64,000 nucleotides of DNA from Paulownia fortunei (taxonomy: Eukaryota > Streptophyta > Magnoliopsida > Lamiales > Paulowniaceae): contig CM033121.1 of assembly GCA_019321725.1 (NCBI GenBank), positions 3,224,001-3,288,000 of the forward strand. The letters are read 5' to 3'. Every line of letters starts with the position of its first letter. The first letter of the stretch is position 1. The notes under the pieces are model-generated. The model searched no databases, was not told the DNA's origin, and saw only the letters and a program-made list of their open reading frames with translations. This document shows, piece after piece, positions 1 to 10,827 of the stretch. The translations under genes were made by a program, and so were the position numbers.

Positions 1-726
1 TTCTTTGATTCCTTTATCCCTACAAGAAACAAAAAGAACCGACCAATCCATCCACACCTCCTCAGAAAGGAAATTTGAGAAAATAAAGAGTGAAAAATCA
101 AATTAAAATTTGAGAAAAAGAATTACTCATTTTGTTATCCCTTTCAATCTTTAAAAAGAAACATCCATTAAAGCATCATCATGATTAATTTTCTTTTTCC
201 ACCAAAGCTTCTTAAGGGTTTTATGAAAGTTGCACCCATTATACATCATGGTGGGGACTGCCTAACTCATATGGGAATCACACACACACACACAGACACA
301 CACATACACAGAGAGAGAGAGGTGGGAAAACAGCAGGATAAAAACAAACCATACACTTTTTTTTTCTTTTCTCTCCTTTTGAGACTCAAATTGAAGTATG
401 TTGCTTTCTCTGTTTTTGCTGCATCAGAGATTCTCTCCACCCTTTCAAGTCAAAGAAGAAAGAAAAAACCTGGAAACAGAAATAAAGAAAGTTCGATATG
501 AAATGGGAAATGGGAGAAAGGAAGGGCCACAGCTCATGGCATATATTCCCACCAGCATAACCCCACTTATGTTTCCAGATATGGAGTGAGAACATAGGAC
601 AGACTAACTCCTCCCAATTATAAAGAGAATTACTGGCTGCCACATACTGAGGCAGAGTTACAAGCAACAAATATCCTTTCCTATGATCCAGCCTTCAAAC
701 ACCCTATTCTTCTCACACAAACAGAA
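1..726 (+). promoter_or_regulatory. Upstream region and probable 5' UTR of the MYB-CC gene
   Basis: No gene is supported here. The stretch lies directly upstream of the MYB-CC start codon at 727 and is AT-rich with pyrimidine-rich patches. It carries a compound microsatellite of CA and GA repeats at about 282-322. Short open frames here have no recognisable domain and repeat-biased composition. It probably holds promoter and leader sequence, possibly with a leader intron, but I cannot place a transcription start. Confidence 0.4.
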
Positions 727-2175
727 ATGGCTCTTCAGAATGTTCACAATAAAGAAATGAGCTTGGTTTTATCCAGTGATGCAAAGCCTAGATTGAAATG
801 GACTCCAGAACTGCATCAGCGGTTTGTCAATGCAGTTAACCAGCTTGGGGGTGCAGAGAGTTGAGTATACAGCTTTCTTTTCTAATCCATATTAGTGTAT
901 ATTAGATTCTACACATCCTTACAGACAATTATATTTTGCAATGCAGAGGCTACACCAAAATCTTTGATGAGGGTCATGGGTATTCATGGACTCACTTTGT
1001 ACCACCTCAAGAGCCATTTACAGGCAATTTTATTGTTTTTACATTAACATCATTGATTTCTTCTTCAGTTTCTCTTGGAAAGGTTTTTGAATAGGACGAT
1101 GTATTTTGCTGCAGAAATATAGACTGGGAAGAAGTCAACAATCTCAAACCTACCACCAAAATAAACAGGAAGGTAAGAAACAGAGTATTAAACTATGATA
1201 TCATGAAATAGATGAACAAGTGAGGCACTAACCTGCATCTTTTTCAATTCAGATAATGGAGAAAATCAGAGAAGTCACTTGACCAACAAGGCTTGTGGTG
1301 GAGCACAGGAGCAGATTAAAGAGTAATAATTTTTACATATGGCTTCCTATGACTTTAGATTAAGTTAACAATAAAACGAAAATATAGAAGGAATTTTACT
1401 TAAGGTTGTGCTTCTTCAGAAGTTTGCAGGTCGCTCATGCTTTACAAATGCAAATGGAGGTGCAGAAGAAACTTCATGAGCAGATTGAGGTAATAGAACA
1501 TACAAACTTATCCAGTACTTAAGCATTGAGAGTCTACACTCAAAGCATAGGATGATTGATCGGGAACTTCTATACCAACAATTATTTCAGGTGCAAAGAC
1601 ATTTGCAGCTAAGAATCGAAGCTCAGGGAAAGTATTTACAATCAGTCTTGAAAAAAGCACAGGAGACCCTTTCTGGATATAGCTCTTGCTCCATTGAGGT
1701 GGAACATGCAAAAGCTCAACTTTCTCAATTAGCGTCAATGGTCGACTCTGGGTGTCCAAGTTCTTCATTCTCAGTGTTGACGGAGAGTGACGGCTCAATG
1801 TTAAAAGATGTGAGAAACAAACTATCAGGACATAATGGAAATTCACTGGAGAGTTCCCTAACATCATCTGAGAGCTCAGGGAGGAAGGAAGAAACTAGGA
1901 CAAAGCATGACGTTGAAAACAATTATAAGCATGGCAATAGCGAAACCAACATAGGGAAGAGAAATTCTGTCGTGCTCTCACTCATGGAAATGCATCCAGC
2001 CAAAAACAGTGAATCAGAGAATCAAGCTAGCAACAGAAAAAAGAGCAAAAGCACCATTGATGAGGTTAATTACATGGAGCAATCCACAAGTAAAAAGTTT
2101 AGAGTGCAAAACAGTGATGAACAAGTGCAAAGGTTCAGATCATTGGAGAACATTGATTTGAATTGTAAACCCTGA
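727..2175 (+). CDS. MYB-CC (GARP/PHL-type) transcription factor
   Basis: Six exons: 727-859, 947-1023, 1115-1172, 1253-1322, 1420-1489 and 1591-2175, giving 330 residues. The protein has a single MYB-like GARP domain at about residues 19-75 (RLKWTPELHQRFVNAV, then KSLMRVMGIHGLTLYHLKSH and QKYRLGR), followed by the family's coiled coil with the LHEQIE motif (VQKKLHEQIE, VQRHLQLRIEAQGKYLQ). This order defines the MYB-CC family, which includes phosphate-starvation regulators of the PHR/PHL type; nuclear DNA binding as a dimer is family knowledge. The C-terminus ends in IDLNCKP, which fits the EAR repressor pattern DLNxxP. Intron 2 begins GC instead of GT (CAG|GCAATT at 1024). A matching tail lies just beyond the stop in another frame, suggesting a terminal frameshift. 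Exon phases are consistent throughout. The exact PHL member is not resolved. Confidence 0.9.
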
Positions 2176-2254
2176 ATGACTTCGATTCAAGTCCAAAACT
2201 GATAGACTTGAACTGCAATGGGGTTGAACTCTTTAGTGCAAATCTTAGTGTCAA

Positions 2255-4526
2255 GAAACAGTATTAATGGGTTCTTATGAGTCATATATAATATAAAAAG
2301 TAATTGGTTCTACTAGCCAGTAGAATGCTTATAGTAACTATTATGTATATTGTTTTGTGTATGGACCATAATGAACTTTCTGGAGTATATCCAAATTAAA
2401 AGGTACACCAAATCTTGTGCATATTCTTCATCTCTCCATAGCAATTACCAACCAAAAATATGTGGTGCATGCAGTATGGAATGGAGCCCAAAACAGAAAC
2501 TTATGACCAACCAAATTAGCATCCAAAGCCATCTTTAACCCTAACTTAAGAAGCCATCATTAGATGCCATATTACTAGTTATCTTCTCTATTTTTAGAAT
2601 TTTGTTTATTCTATATTGAGCTAGCACCACAATTACTACTATAAATTGGAGCAAAATGTGGAAGTAAATTTATTGGCTGACAAGTACGAAACATAAGCTA
2701 CTTTTCAAGTAAAAGTTGCATATATATTATTACTTTCCTGATAGACAATGGCATCTACTTCATACCCTACCCAACGTTCGAAATAGAACAGAGTCACAAT
2801 TTGGGAAATATACAGCAATACTATACGAATTTGCTTTCTTTAGTTTACCTTATCAGTTAGATCGAGTCAATATCTAAAATCGTGAAACTTGTTTTTCTAT
2901 TAAACTAAGCAGTAGATGAGTATGTATGTATTCAAATAGAATAAACAAAGGATAGTATCCTTACTTGGGCCAGTCTATTGTCTCTGCTTCTCTACTCTTG
3001 TGCATTTTAGAATAAACTTCTGATTATAGATGGATCAATTATACTCAAACACAAACGAAACCACCAATTCTTGCTACATTACTGCAGCTCTTCATGATAG
3101 CTTGAATCCGAACCAGTTATTTAAGCATCACAACAGGGCCATCTTTGCCATAATTAGATGACATTTTTCTTTTTCTTTTTCTTTTTCTTTTGAGAAAATA
3201 AATGACATAATCATATCATAATTCCGAGTACTGGAAATGCTCAGGCTAAAAAGGTCATGTAGCCTAGCCTGGATCAAGCACCACATGTTTCACTTCTTTT
3301 CCTTCATTTAAAGAAAATTCAGTTCACATGCCTAAGGTGGATAAGTGGGCTGGAAGTGTCTGCCAGTAAGGAGAAGCTGCTCAAATATACAGCACAGATG
3401 AAAAATTTGCTCAACCTACAAAATTCCTTTTCGTGAAGAAGCAATCTCTTACTTCAGAGGCACTTCTCCATATGTTTAGCAGGCACTTCATAGGAAGAAA
3501 CAGGGGAGATTATAGTCTGTTTTTCCATCCTTTAGTTGCAACAACCAGACATCAGTGGCTCACGCGTTAGCATAAGCCCCTCGCAGTCCATGAATGCAAA
3601 GAATTTATTTCTTCCACAGCTCATTAAACCTGAGGATCAAACACCATAATCTTAGTTCTTCACAAGATCACAATCACTCAAAAGTTGTAAATACTTAAGA
3701 TCGTGATAACTGATAACATTGTCCATAAGACATTGCCTGCCCATCTCATCTCTCTCGTTTGAAGCCGTTAAGTTTGCCAAGAGCAACCAAATTTAGCTGG
3801 ATTCCCTCAATCTCATGGTGATGACTTTATTTGAGGCACTACAGCAAACATATCAAAGGCAGATAATTATGACTATGGAACCAAAATTGCTTCCTCATAT
3901 GCTTGATGGATCCATAATCTCATAAAATCTCCACAAAGTTCTCTACATCAGTTGCACACTCAAGTTTTCATAGCTTACAGGGATCTAAGTAAGAGTAGAT
4001 CTTCACGACACTCCTATAGAAAAATACGCATGCTCAAAGCGATCCCAATTATTTCTCCAGCATTAGTATTGGCAGATAGTTGAAATTGTAGATTACCCAA
4101 ATTCGATCCCTTCCTCCAGTCAAGAATAGGAAAGTCGAAATGATAATTCTCAAATGTGAACCAGAAATTTTAGTGAACTTGACAGCTAACAAAAGACTGC
4201 CAAGATTAATTTTTTATCTGAGATCAAGAATATTTCAATATAAACTGCCTTGCTAGCAGAGATTATGACTAGCATCACCAGGCAGGAGAAAGGAAATTAA
4301 CTTACTGAAATCTATTGTACAATTCAATACAATAATGCACCTGCCAACTAGTATGGCACAACATATCAAAAAAATGACGCAGCATCAGAAAGTTCTGCCC
4401 TGAAGACAGAAATTTATTCATTGAAAGATGAGATGTTTAACAAAAACTTGGCATTATATACAAGTCATCCCCACCATAAGGAGATGGAGAAAAAGAAAGA
4501 AATACAAAAATCTTACAAATATGTTT
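2255..4526. other. Intergenic region without a supported gene
   Basis: This spacer lies between the 3' ends of the MYB-CC gene and the convergent RING gene. It should contain both 3' UTRs. Base composition between about 3,500 and 4,300 is a little less AT-biased than other spacers, but no frame longer than about 60 codons or domain was recognised. A CTTTTT-type pyrimidine repeat lies at about 3166-3190. A noncoding transcript cannot be excluded. Confidence 0.4.
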
Positions 4527-5222
4527 CTAGCCCTGCATTTCTTGATGACTTGTAAAAGAATCACTAGTCTCAATACTCTCACTAGAAATAGTCTGGTTAT
4601 TTTCCCCACTTCTCCTATCACTACTAAATGTAAAGCTCACCCAAATCTCTCTCCTCCTTTCCCCATCACCCTCTCCACTTCTTCTCTTCTTCTCATCATC
4701 AGTTTCATCCACAGGCATTTCATATCTACAAACAGGGCATGACCCATGAATCTTCAACCACTTCTCTATACACTCTCCATGAAACCTATGCTTACAAGGC
4801 ATTTCCTTAGCCTTTTCACCAGCCTCCCACTCCTCCAAGCAAATAACACACTGCTCATCATCATTTTCACCACCTACAATTTCTACACTTGCCATAGCAT
4901 CAATGGATGATTTTGAGGCAGGCGGCTGACCGCTTTTGCTCGAAAACAAGTCATTAAGCAAAGAATCAAAACCTAACGATGAGCTGTTACTGCTATTGCT
5001 GCTGCTTCTTTCTATTACTACCATGCCTTGTGTGAAGGGGTTGATGAGGATGATCCGGTCAGGTGACTCACGTGGGGTGCCTTGATTTTCTGTTTCTTGA
5101 AGTGGGCTTGTGGGATTAAAGCCTAAGAAGAAGGGTAAGAAGAGAGAAATGTCTCTGTTTCTCGAATTTATCAGGTTTTCAATGAAGGATGATGAATCCG
5201 AGGAAGCTGCTTCTGAAGCCAT
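4527..5222 (-). CDS. RING-H2 E3 ubiquitin ligase, MPSR1-like
   Basis: An intronless gene of 231 residues. A RING-H2 finger spans residues 125-165 with every zinc ligand present: C125, C128, C143, H145, H148, C151, C162 and C165, in the spacing C-x2-C-x14-C-x-H-x2-H-x2-C-x10-C-x2-C. Preceding segments INPFTQGMVVIE and SGQPPASKSSIDAM are characteristic of the MPSR1 group of cytosolic plant RING ligases, which in Arabidopsis recognise misfolded proteins and attach ubiquitin. Both flanks are low-complexity: a serine run at residues 73-82 and an acidic, arginine- and serine-rich tail after residue 170. No membrane segment is visible. The ATG at 5222 starts MASEAASSDS and is the first in frame. The family is certain; one-to-one orthology with MPSR1 is inferred from the motifs around the RING. 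Confidence 0.94.
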   Translation of the reverse strand: MASEAASSDSSSFIENLINSRNRDISLFLPFFLGFNPTSPLQETENQGTPRESPDRIILINPFTQGMVVIERSSSNSSNSSSLGFDSLLNDLFSSKSGQPPASKSSIDAMASVEIVGGENDDEQCVICLEEWEAGEKAKEMPCKHRFHGECIEKWLKIHGSCPVCRYEMPVDETDDEKKRRSGEGDGERRREIWVSFTFSSDRRSGENNQTISSESIETSDSFTSHQEMQG

Positions 5223-8176
5223 TTCACTTCAAGACCTCAGGAAACAAACAAAGAGGAGAGAGTTTGGAAGCTGTAAAAGCAAAAATGAATGGAGAAATTT
5301 TTGTTGCAGGAAAAGAAATAAGAGATGGGTTTTTTAAGCAGAAGGTGGGCGCCAACAGGAAGTTTGTGGAAAGATCCAGAAGTAAGTACACAGACAGTGT
5401 GTGTTGAAGGACACATTGTTTATGTTATTTATCTCCAGAGTTGCCAAGGTAGAGGAGATATTTTCTCAGAGGTTGGAATGAGTAGATGCGGGTTCACTAT
5501 AATTCTTGTGGGGTTTCTTTGTTAGTTGAAATGTACAATCAAGCATCAAAATTCAACTTTCAAAGCCTTGGATGATAGAGCATCCTAGTCAATCATAGTC
5601 TATCAGAAGAGTAAAATGGTTAGGATGCTTATTAAGTGTAGTTTTGCTTGGCTTTCAATTTTATTTATTTTTATTTATTTATTTTTTTTAATAACTCAGA
5701 TTCCTAACTTGCGCCAAATTAATTTTGGAGCTCCTAAATACATATTTCTATCACCTACGAAGGGTAAATCGCTTGGCTTTCAATTCTTGATTTTAAAAGA
5801 AGTAAGTTCTTTGGAAAAAAATTTCTTCAAGAATTACATTTAAAAGTAACTTGATTCCACTTATAGGCAATTAATACTATTTAAATTTGAGTGTGATAAT
5901 ATTTCAAAAAGATCTATAAAATAAATACACGTTTGATTTGATGAGATGATTTTCGGATAAAACTCTCTAATCAATATTAAAATTAGTAATATTTTGATGT
6001 CAAAATTTAAATGAACAATAATAAAATTGAGATCTATAAAAAACTTAAATATAATAATAAAATATTAATAATGGGTACTCCGCGTGATTTGTATGTGTTT
6101 CATCTCAATCACTCTTTGATCATGTCAAATTTTGATTGAACAACTAAAATCATCGAATTAATCCGACCCATCCGCCGAATTGGTCATTTCCACTGGTAAA
6201 GAGGGGGAAAAACAACATAATAATATTTATGCACAATTGTGTTTGTCAAATATATCAATTTTAAATACAAATGTGATCGCATTAAATTTTTACAATTCTT
6301 CTATTAGAGCGAATCGACTCTACATGCATCATTTACATCAACCTTAATTTTGAATCATGCATCGTTTACATCAATCTTAATTTTGAATTCTAATTCTTTT
6401 TCCTTAAAAGACATGTTACACAGAACTTTGTGTCCAAATATTTTTACAATTTTGTGAAGCAAATCAAGAAATAAAAAGCCATTTTTAAAAAAATCATGTG
6501 CAATCAAAAGATGATCAGACTTCAAGCATATAGAGTTGTCTTGACTTTGGGTGAATAGAATAATTGTTCAAGATCATTTCAACCTATATGAGTGCAGATT
6601 GTCAAAAAAGTAGTGGAGTATATATTCCCATCCACACAATTTCTTTTAAGACAGTTGGCGTCAAGACAAACTATGATCATTGGGTACATTGAATAATACC
6701 TTCTTCACCTTAAAATTATAAATTATAAAATATAATTTAATAAGCATGATTTTTTTAGATTATTATTCTTAAAAATTAAGGTTCCAGAGGTAGTAATGAC
6801 ATATAATTACTTTAAAATTAAAAGAATAATTTGAGAAAAAAAATTTATATTTTATGAAATGAAAATTTTATTTTAAAACGTTCAAAAAAGTAATAAGAAT
6901 AACTCCATTTCATCCTCTTTAGAATAGAGCCATATAATTGAGGTTCTGTACATGGTAAAAAAAAATTGAAAAATATTAAAAAAAATCAAATAAAAAAGTA
7001 TTGTTTCGATGATACAACGATGGAATAACCGTATATATCTTTAATAAATAACAAGTAATGATGTGATCAAATTTTTTGAATTTTTTTATTAATGCAATGG
7101 TTTATTTTCGAACTTTTTATTTTTATTTTAATAAAATTATATTATGATAATTTATTTTATATTCTTTTTCAATTTATATATAAATTTACTAGATAATATA
7201 AGTTATATTAATAATTTTCACACATAAATACAATATTTTTATAAAATAATTAGATATCGATATATTTCAAAGTTAATCGTGAGTTTTAATAATGAATTTT
7301 GTTATATAAATGAAATTTCATCAAATATTTTTTTCAAATTATCTCAAATAATACTATAATTATAAATTTTAATTGCTAACCAACTATTCCCAATGGATTT
7401 ATTACTAGTTCCTAGTAACTGTTCTTCATCTTGCTTGATGGAAAAGGGGAAAAATGAAGAAATAAAAACTGGAAAACCATTATATGTAACGATTAGATGG
7501 CCTTTTCTGTTAATCAAATAACAAATTGTTCGGATAATTTTATTAAGGTCCTCATAACGGAAATGCAATCAACCTTTATTAGCTCAAAGTGTAACTACTT
7601 TATTTGAGGCTAAAATACAGTTTGTCCATTCAATTATGTTATAAATAAAATACAACATTTATTTTCTCAATAAAATAATATTATGTGATTTTAATTAATA
7701 CCATTCCAGTAATTTTTAATTTATGTTTTCTTTCTATTTAACTATCTTTATTTTATTTTGTACCTTCTTTTTAGGGGAGAGATTATTTTTCTGGAAGTGA
7801 CAAGAGTGGGAACTGATGGTGGGCTAGGGTGGGGAAGGAAGTAGAAAAAGGTGAAAAATAAGGGGGGGAAAAAGGAAAAATGAGAAATAATAATTAAGGG
7901 TATTAAAGAAATTTCTCATAATATTATTTTCCGTTTATTTAATTCCACTCTAGCCATTTATTTATCTGCATCAATCCGAAAGCGATATATATACCCATTC
8001 TTTTCAATTTGGCGGCTTAAAGGTTGGTGGTTTGCACCTGTTGCTCCTTCACCTTCCTCATACTTGCAGTTGCTATGTTTGAGTAAATGCCTCAACGAAT
8101 TTTTGAACCATAATTTGACCGCAGCTCGTAGTTTCTCTGAAAGTAATCTTCTGGGTTGAAGGCGAGTGGATAATTC
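5223..8176. other. AT-rich intergenic region with divergent promoters
   Basis: This spacer separates the divergently transcribed RING gene (left) and uL18 gene (right). The first few hundred bases after 5222 should hold the RING leader and promoter. From about 5,850 to 7,750 the sequence is highly AT-rich with no convincing coding frame. A G/A-rich patch occurs at 7780-7890, shortly before the uL18 leader. No transposon ends were recognised. Confidence 0.4.
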
Positions 8177-8353
8177 ATGGCGATTGGTTCTTGCATTGCT
8201 GCACTGAAGTTCCAGGCTTGTGGGATCTTTGGAACTGGTCTTAATAGCTCGAATATCCTTCCCCTGCACTCTGCAAGTGAGCAATATAATTAACTTATTT
8301 ATATTTTCTTGGAGCGTTTTTCTTTTTTTATTCTCTCACTTTGCGAGGATGAG

Positions 8354-8389
<36 letters not shown>

Positions 8390-9745
8390 GTGAACATGCT
8401 TTGCTTGCTGCTACTGCTATTCTGGATGGTGAGGTGTGCATAGAAACAAGAATTTCTGCATTAAACACTTTAAGATTGACATTCTCGTTTGCAAGTTTTG
8501 ATGACAAAAACTTTCTTCAGATGTGGTTATGAAGCCATTGGTGATTGAAGCAAGAGCCAATACACGGACGGAGAGTGCTAAAATTCAGAATAGAAGATTA
8601 AGAAAGAAGGTAAACAAAACGAAGTGCTTTCTAGAGGAAAAGTTCTAGTCTAGACCCAATTTGGCCACACTCAACTAATTACACAACAAGTGCAATTGCA
8701 CTTTCCTTGTAATAATTCACTCTTCTTGTAGTCCACTTGCCTTGTGATTTGTTTGGGTGTGGAACCTGATGCGAACTGGAATTGCCCTTTCTCATGCTCC
8801 AATGTGTTGTCCTACTTGATGCAAAATTAGCAAGTTTCCTCTGACCTGTGTTCAGTTCCAAGGATATGTGACATGATATCATTTTCTGATGCTTGAAAAT
8901 AGTTTATGAGTTATAACTTACAAACCTGATGCGAACTGGAATTGCCCTTTCTCATGCTGCATTATATTGTCCTACTTCATGCAAAATTAACAAGTATCCC
9001 CGACTAGTGTTCAGTTCCAAGTGAGATGTTGACATGGTTATCATTTTCTGATGCTCGACAATAGTTTACTAGTTATAGCTTTGAAAAAATTAGAGGTTCC
9101 ATTGAGTTATCAGAGATTGTTGTGAATTTATGTATGTGCATTGAGATATTGACATTGTGATCTTTTTGCCAGTTCAATGGGACAGCTACAAGACCAAGGC
9201 TTTCAGTGTTCTGTTCAGATAAGCAGTTGTATGCTATGTTGGTAGATGACCAGAAGAAGAAGTGCTTGTTTTATGGAAGCACTCTGCAGAAATCGATGCG
9301 AAAGGAAATGTCTTGCACTACCGTTGTAAGTATTCTGTTCAATTTTTAGGAGGTTTTCACGAAAATGATTATTCAAAATGAAGATTTGATGGCAAGAAAA
9401 TGCCAGAGCCCAGAGGTTCACAAAATTGTTGTTCTGTTGATGTTGTAGGCCATTTACTATATAAATGTTCTAATTGGGATTCAGCTTTTACTTTCTGTTG
9501 TTTTTTGCTCTTTACTAATTTATTCTGGATTGATCCCAAGTAGTGAATAGAACTACCATCTAAAGGTTTGTAGAAATTCTTAAACTTAGGAGGCAGCCGA
9601 AAGTGTTGGGGAAGAACTCATCAAGACTTGTGTAGATCTCAACATAAACGAAATTTCCTTTTATGATCGCAATGGCTTGGCTCGAGGAGAACGAATGCAA
9701 GCCTTCGAAACTGCCATTGGTCGCCATGGTTTCTTGCCGCGATAG
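8177..9745 (+). CDS. uL18 (L18p/L5e family) ribosomal protein, probably plastid or mitochondrial
   Basis: Four exons: 8177-8276, 8521-8609, 9173-9325 and 9590-9745, giving 165 residues with consistent phases. The mature part carries the bacterial-type uL18 signatures: RPRLSVFCSDKQLYAMLVDD, a basic segment before it (KIQNRRLRKK), VEAAESVGEELIK, and the end YDRNGLARGERMQAFETAI. uL18 binds 5S rRNA in the large ribosomal subunit. The first 45 or so residues are uncharged-rich and extend beyond a bacterial L18, as expected of an organelle transit peptide. The ATG is fixed by an in-frame stop at 8171 just upstream. The core differs from ordinary chloroplast L18 around YGSTLQKSMR, so it may be the L18-like paralogue and not the canonical plastid subunit. 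Family assignment is firm; compartment is inferred. Confidence 0.88.
8356..8385. repeat. (TG)15 microsatellite in uL18 intron 1
   Basis: A perfect run of TG dinucleotides lies in the first intron of the uL18 gene, about 80 bases after the donor site. It is a simple repeat likely to vary in length between individuals. Confidence 0.98.
8763..9078. repeat. Diverged tandem duplication (2 x about 160 bp) in uL18 intron 2
   Basis: Two adjacent copies begin at 8763 and 8923. Both start AACCTGATGCGAACTGGAAT and share further blocks such as GTGTTCAGTTCCAAG and ATCATTTTCTGATGCT, with scattered substitutions and small indels. The period is 160 bases. Both copies lie wholly inside intron 2, so the protein is unaffected. 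Confidence 0.95.
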
Positions 9746-10680
9746 ATCTGCTTTAGGTTTTATGCAATCCTGTTGATATTTGATGGTCTAGCAGCAATAA
9801 TGTGTATTTTGAAAGCTGAAAATATGCTTCGTCATCATTGATCTGTAACACCATGTTTTTCCTGTTCTCTCTTGTACTGAAAACTTGCATGGTGCTGTGT
9901 TGCATTTGATTGAAGATTTTTCTGTGGATACTATGACTGATTATGTAAACATGAAGCCTGAGGGCCTCTGCTTGGATACCAGACCATGAATAGTGGCTTT
10001 CTGGAGAAAATATGAAAGTAGGAGCGCCTTTTTAACTGAATGTTGGAGAGTCGTGCTGAAATGGAGTAAAGAAGAATAAGGGTATTTTGATAATGGGGAA
10101 CCAAAAAAGAGAAGAAGAAAAAAAAATCTCAATGTTTAGGGATTTTTCAATAATAAAATACCGTTGATTTTGAAAATTTTGAACTCTTTGTAAATTGTCA
10201 CCAGTTACAAATATTTACCCTTGTGTATATGACAGTTGCAATCTATGATTACTTATGCCTCCTACTAGAAATAAAAAAGCTAGCAATCTAATTTGCATAG
10301 AAATACTAATTTGTCATGTAATTCGATGTACAGCTACTTCAGAGAATTAAAGAAAAAAAAAATTGAACAATTTCATAAGTGAATGAATGTTATAACTTGA
10401 GTTTCCTATATTTAAAAGTCCTCCTCCATTTTTTATTTATTTTTGTACTTTATTTTTGTCTTCATTCGATGTGGAGGGCGAGCAATAGTATGAACATTTA
10501 ATCTAGACTCGAGATTTTGTAATAAAGAGAGCCCTAGTGAATCATGCATAGGTAAAGAAATAACTTAATACTAAAATGTGAAGAAATATGTAATTATCAG
10601 AAAACTTGGGGCCCTTTTGTAATATTCCCTGAAAATTTGAGACATTGGAATCGGTGGCAACCTTTCGCGCGGTCGGCTTT
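9746..10680. other. Intergenic spacer between uL18 and DMP genes
   Basis: This stretch contains the uL18 3' UTR and the distal upstream region of the DMP gene. It is AT-rich with A-runs near 10120 and 10355. No coding frame with a recognisable domain was found. Confidence 0.4.
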
Positions 10681-10681
10681 T

Positions 10682-10727
10682 AACGGTTGAAATTTTAAAT
10701 TTCTCGTTACAAACCGCTCTATATATC
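10682..10727 (+). promoter_or_regulatory. Core promoter of the DMP gene: TATA box and two AACCGY motifs
   Basis: A TATA-type box (CTATATATC) lies at 10719-10727, about 100 bases before the start codon. Two AACCGY hexamers sit next to it: AACCGT on the minus strand at 10688-10683 and AACCGC on the plus strand at 10712-10717. AACCGY is the reported site of DUO1, the germline R2R3-MYB of plant sperm lineages. The sites are seen directly; binding is inferred from the fact that DMP8/9-type genes are male-germline genes. Confidence 0.55.
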
Positions 10728-10827
10728 AACCCAAAATATTTCTCCATCCATTATTCATCTCCCTCTTTTGATCAAATTTATCCAAGAAAATTTGGATTAT
10801 TTCATTGCGTTGAGCTTGAAAAAAAAA

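Noticed and set aside
10768..10827. N-terminal extension of the DMP protein
   Set aside because: It would need a TTG start; the ATG at 10828 reproduces the known DMP8/9 beginning.
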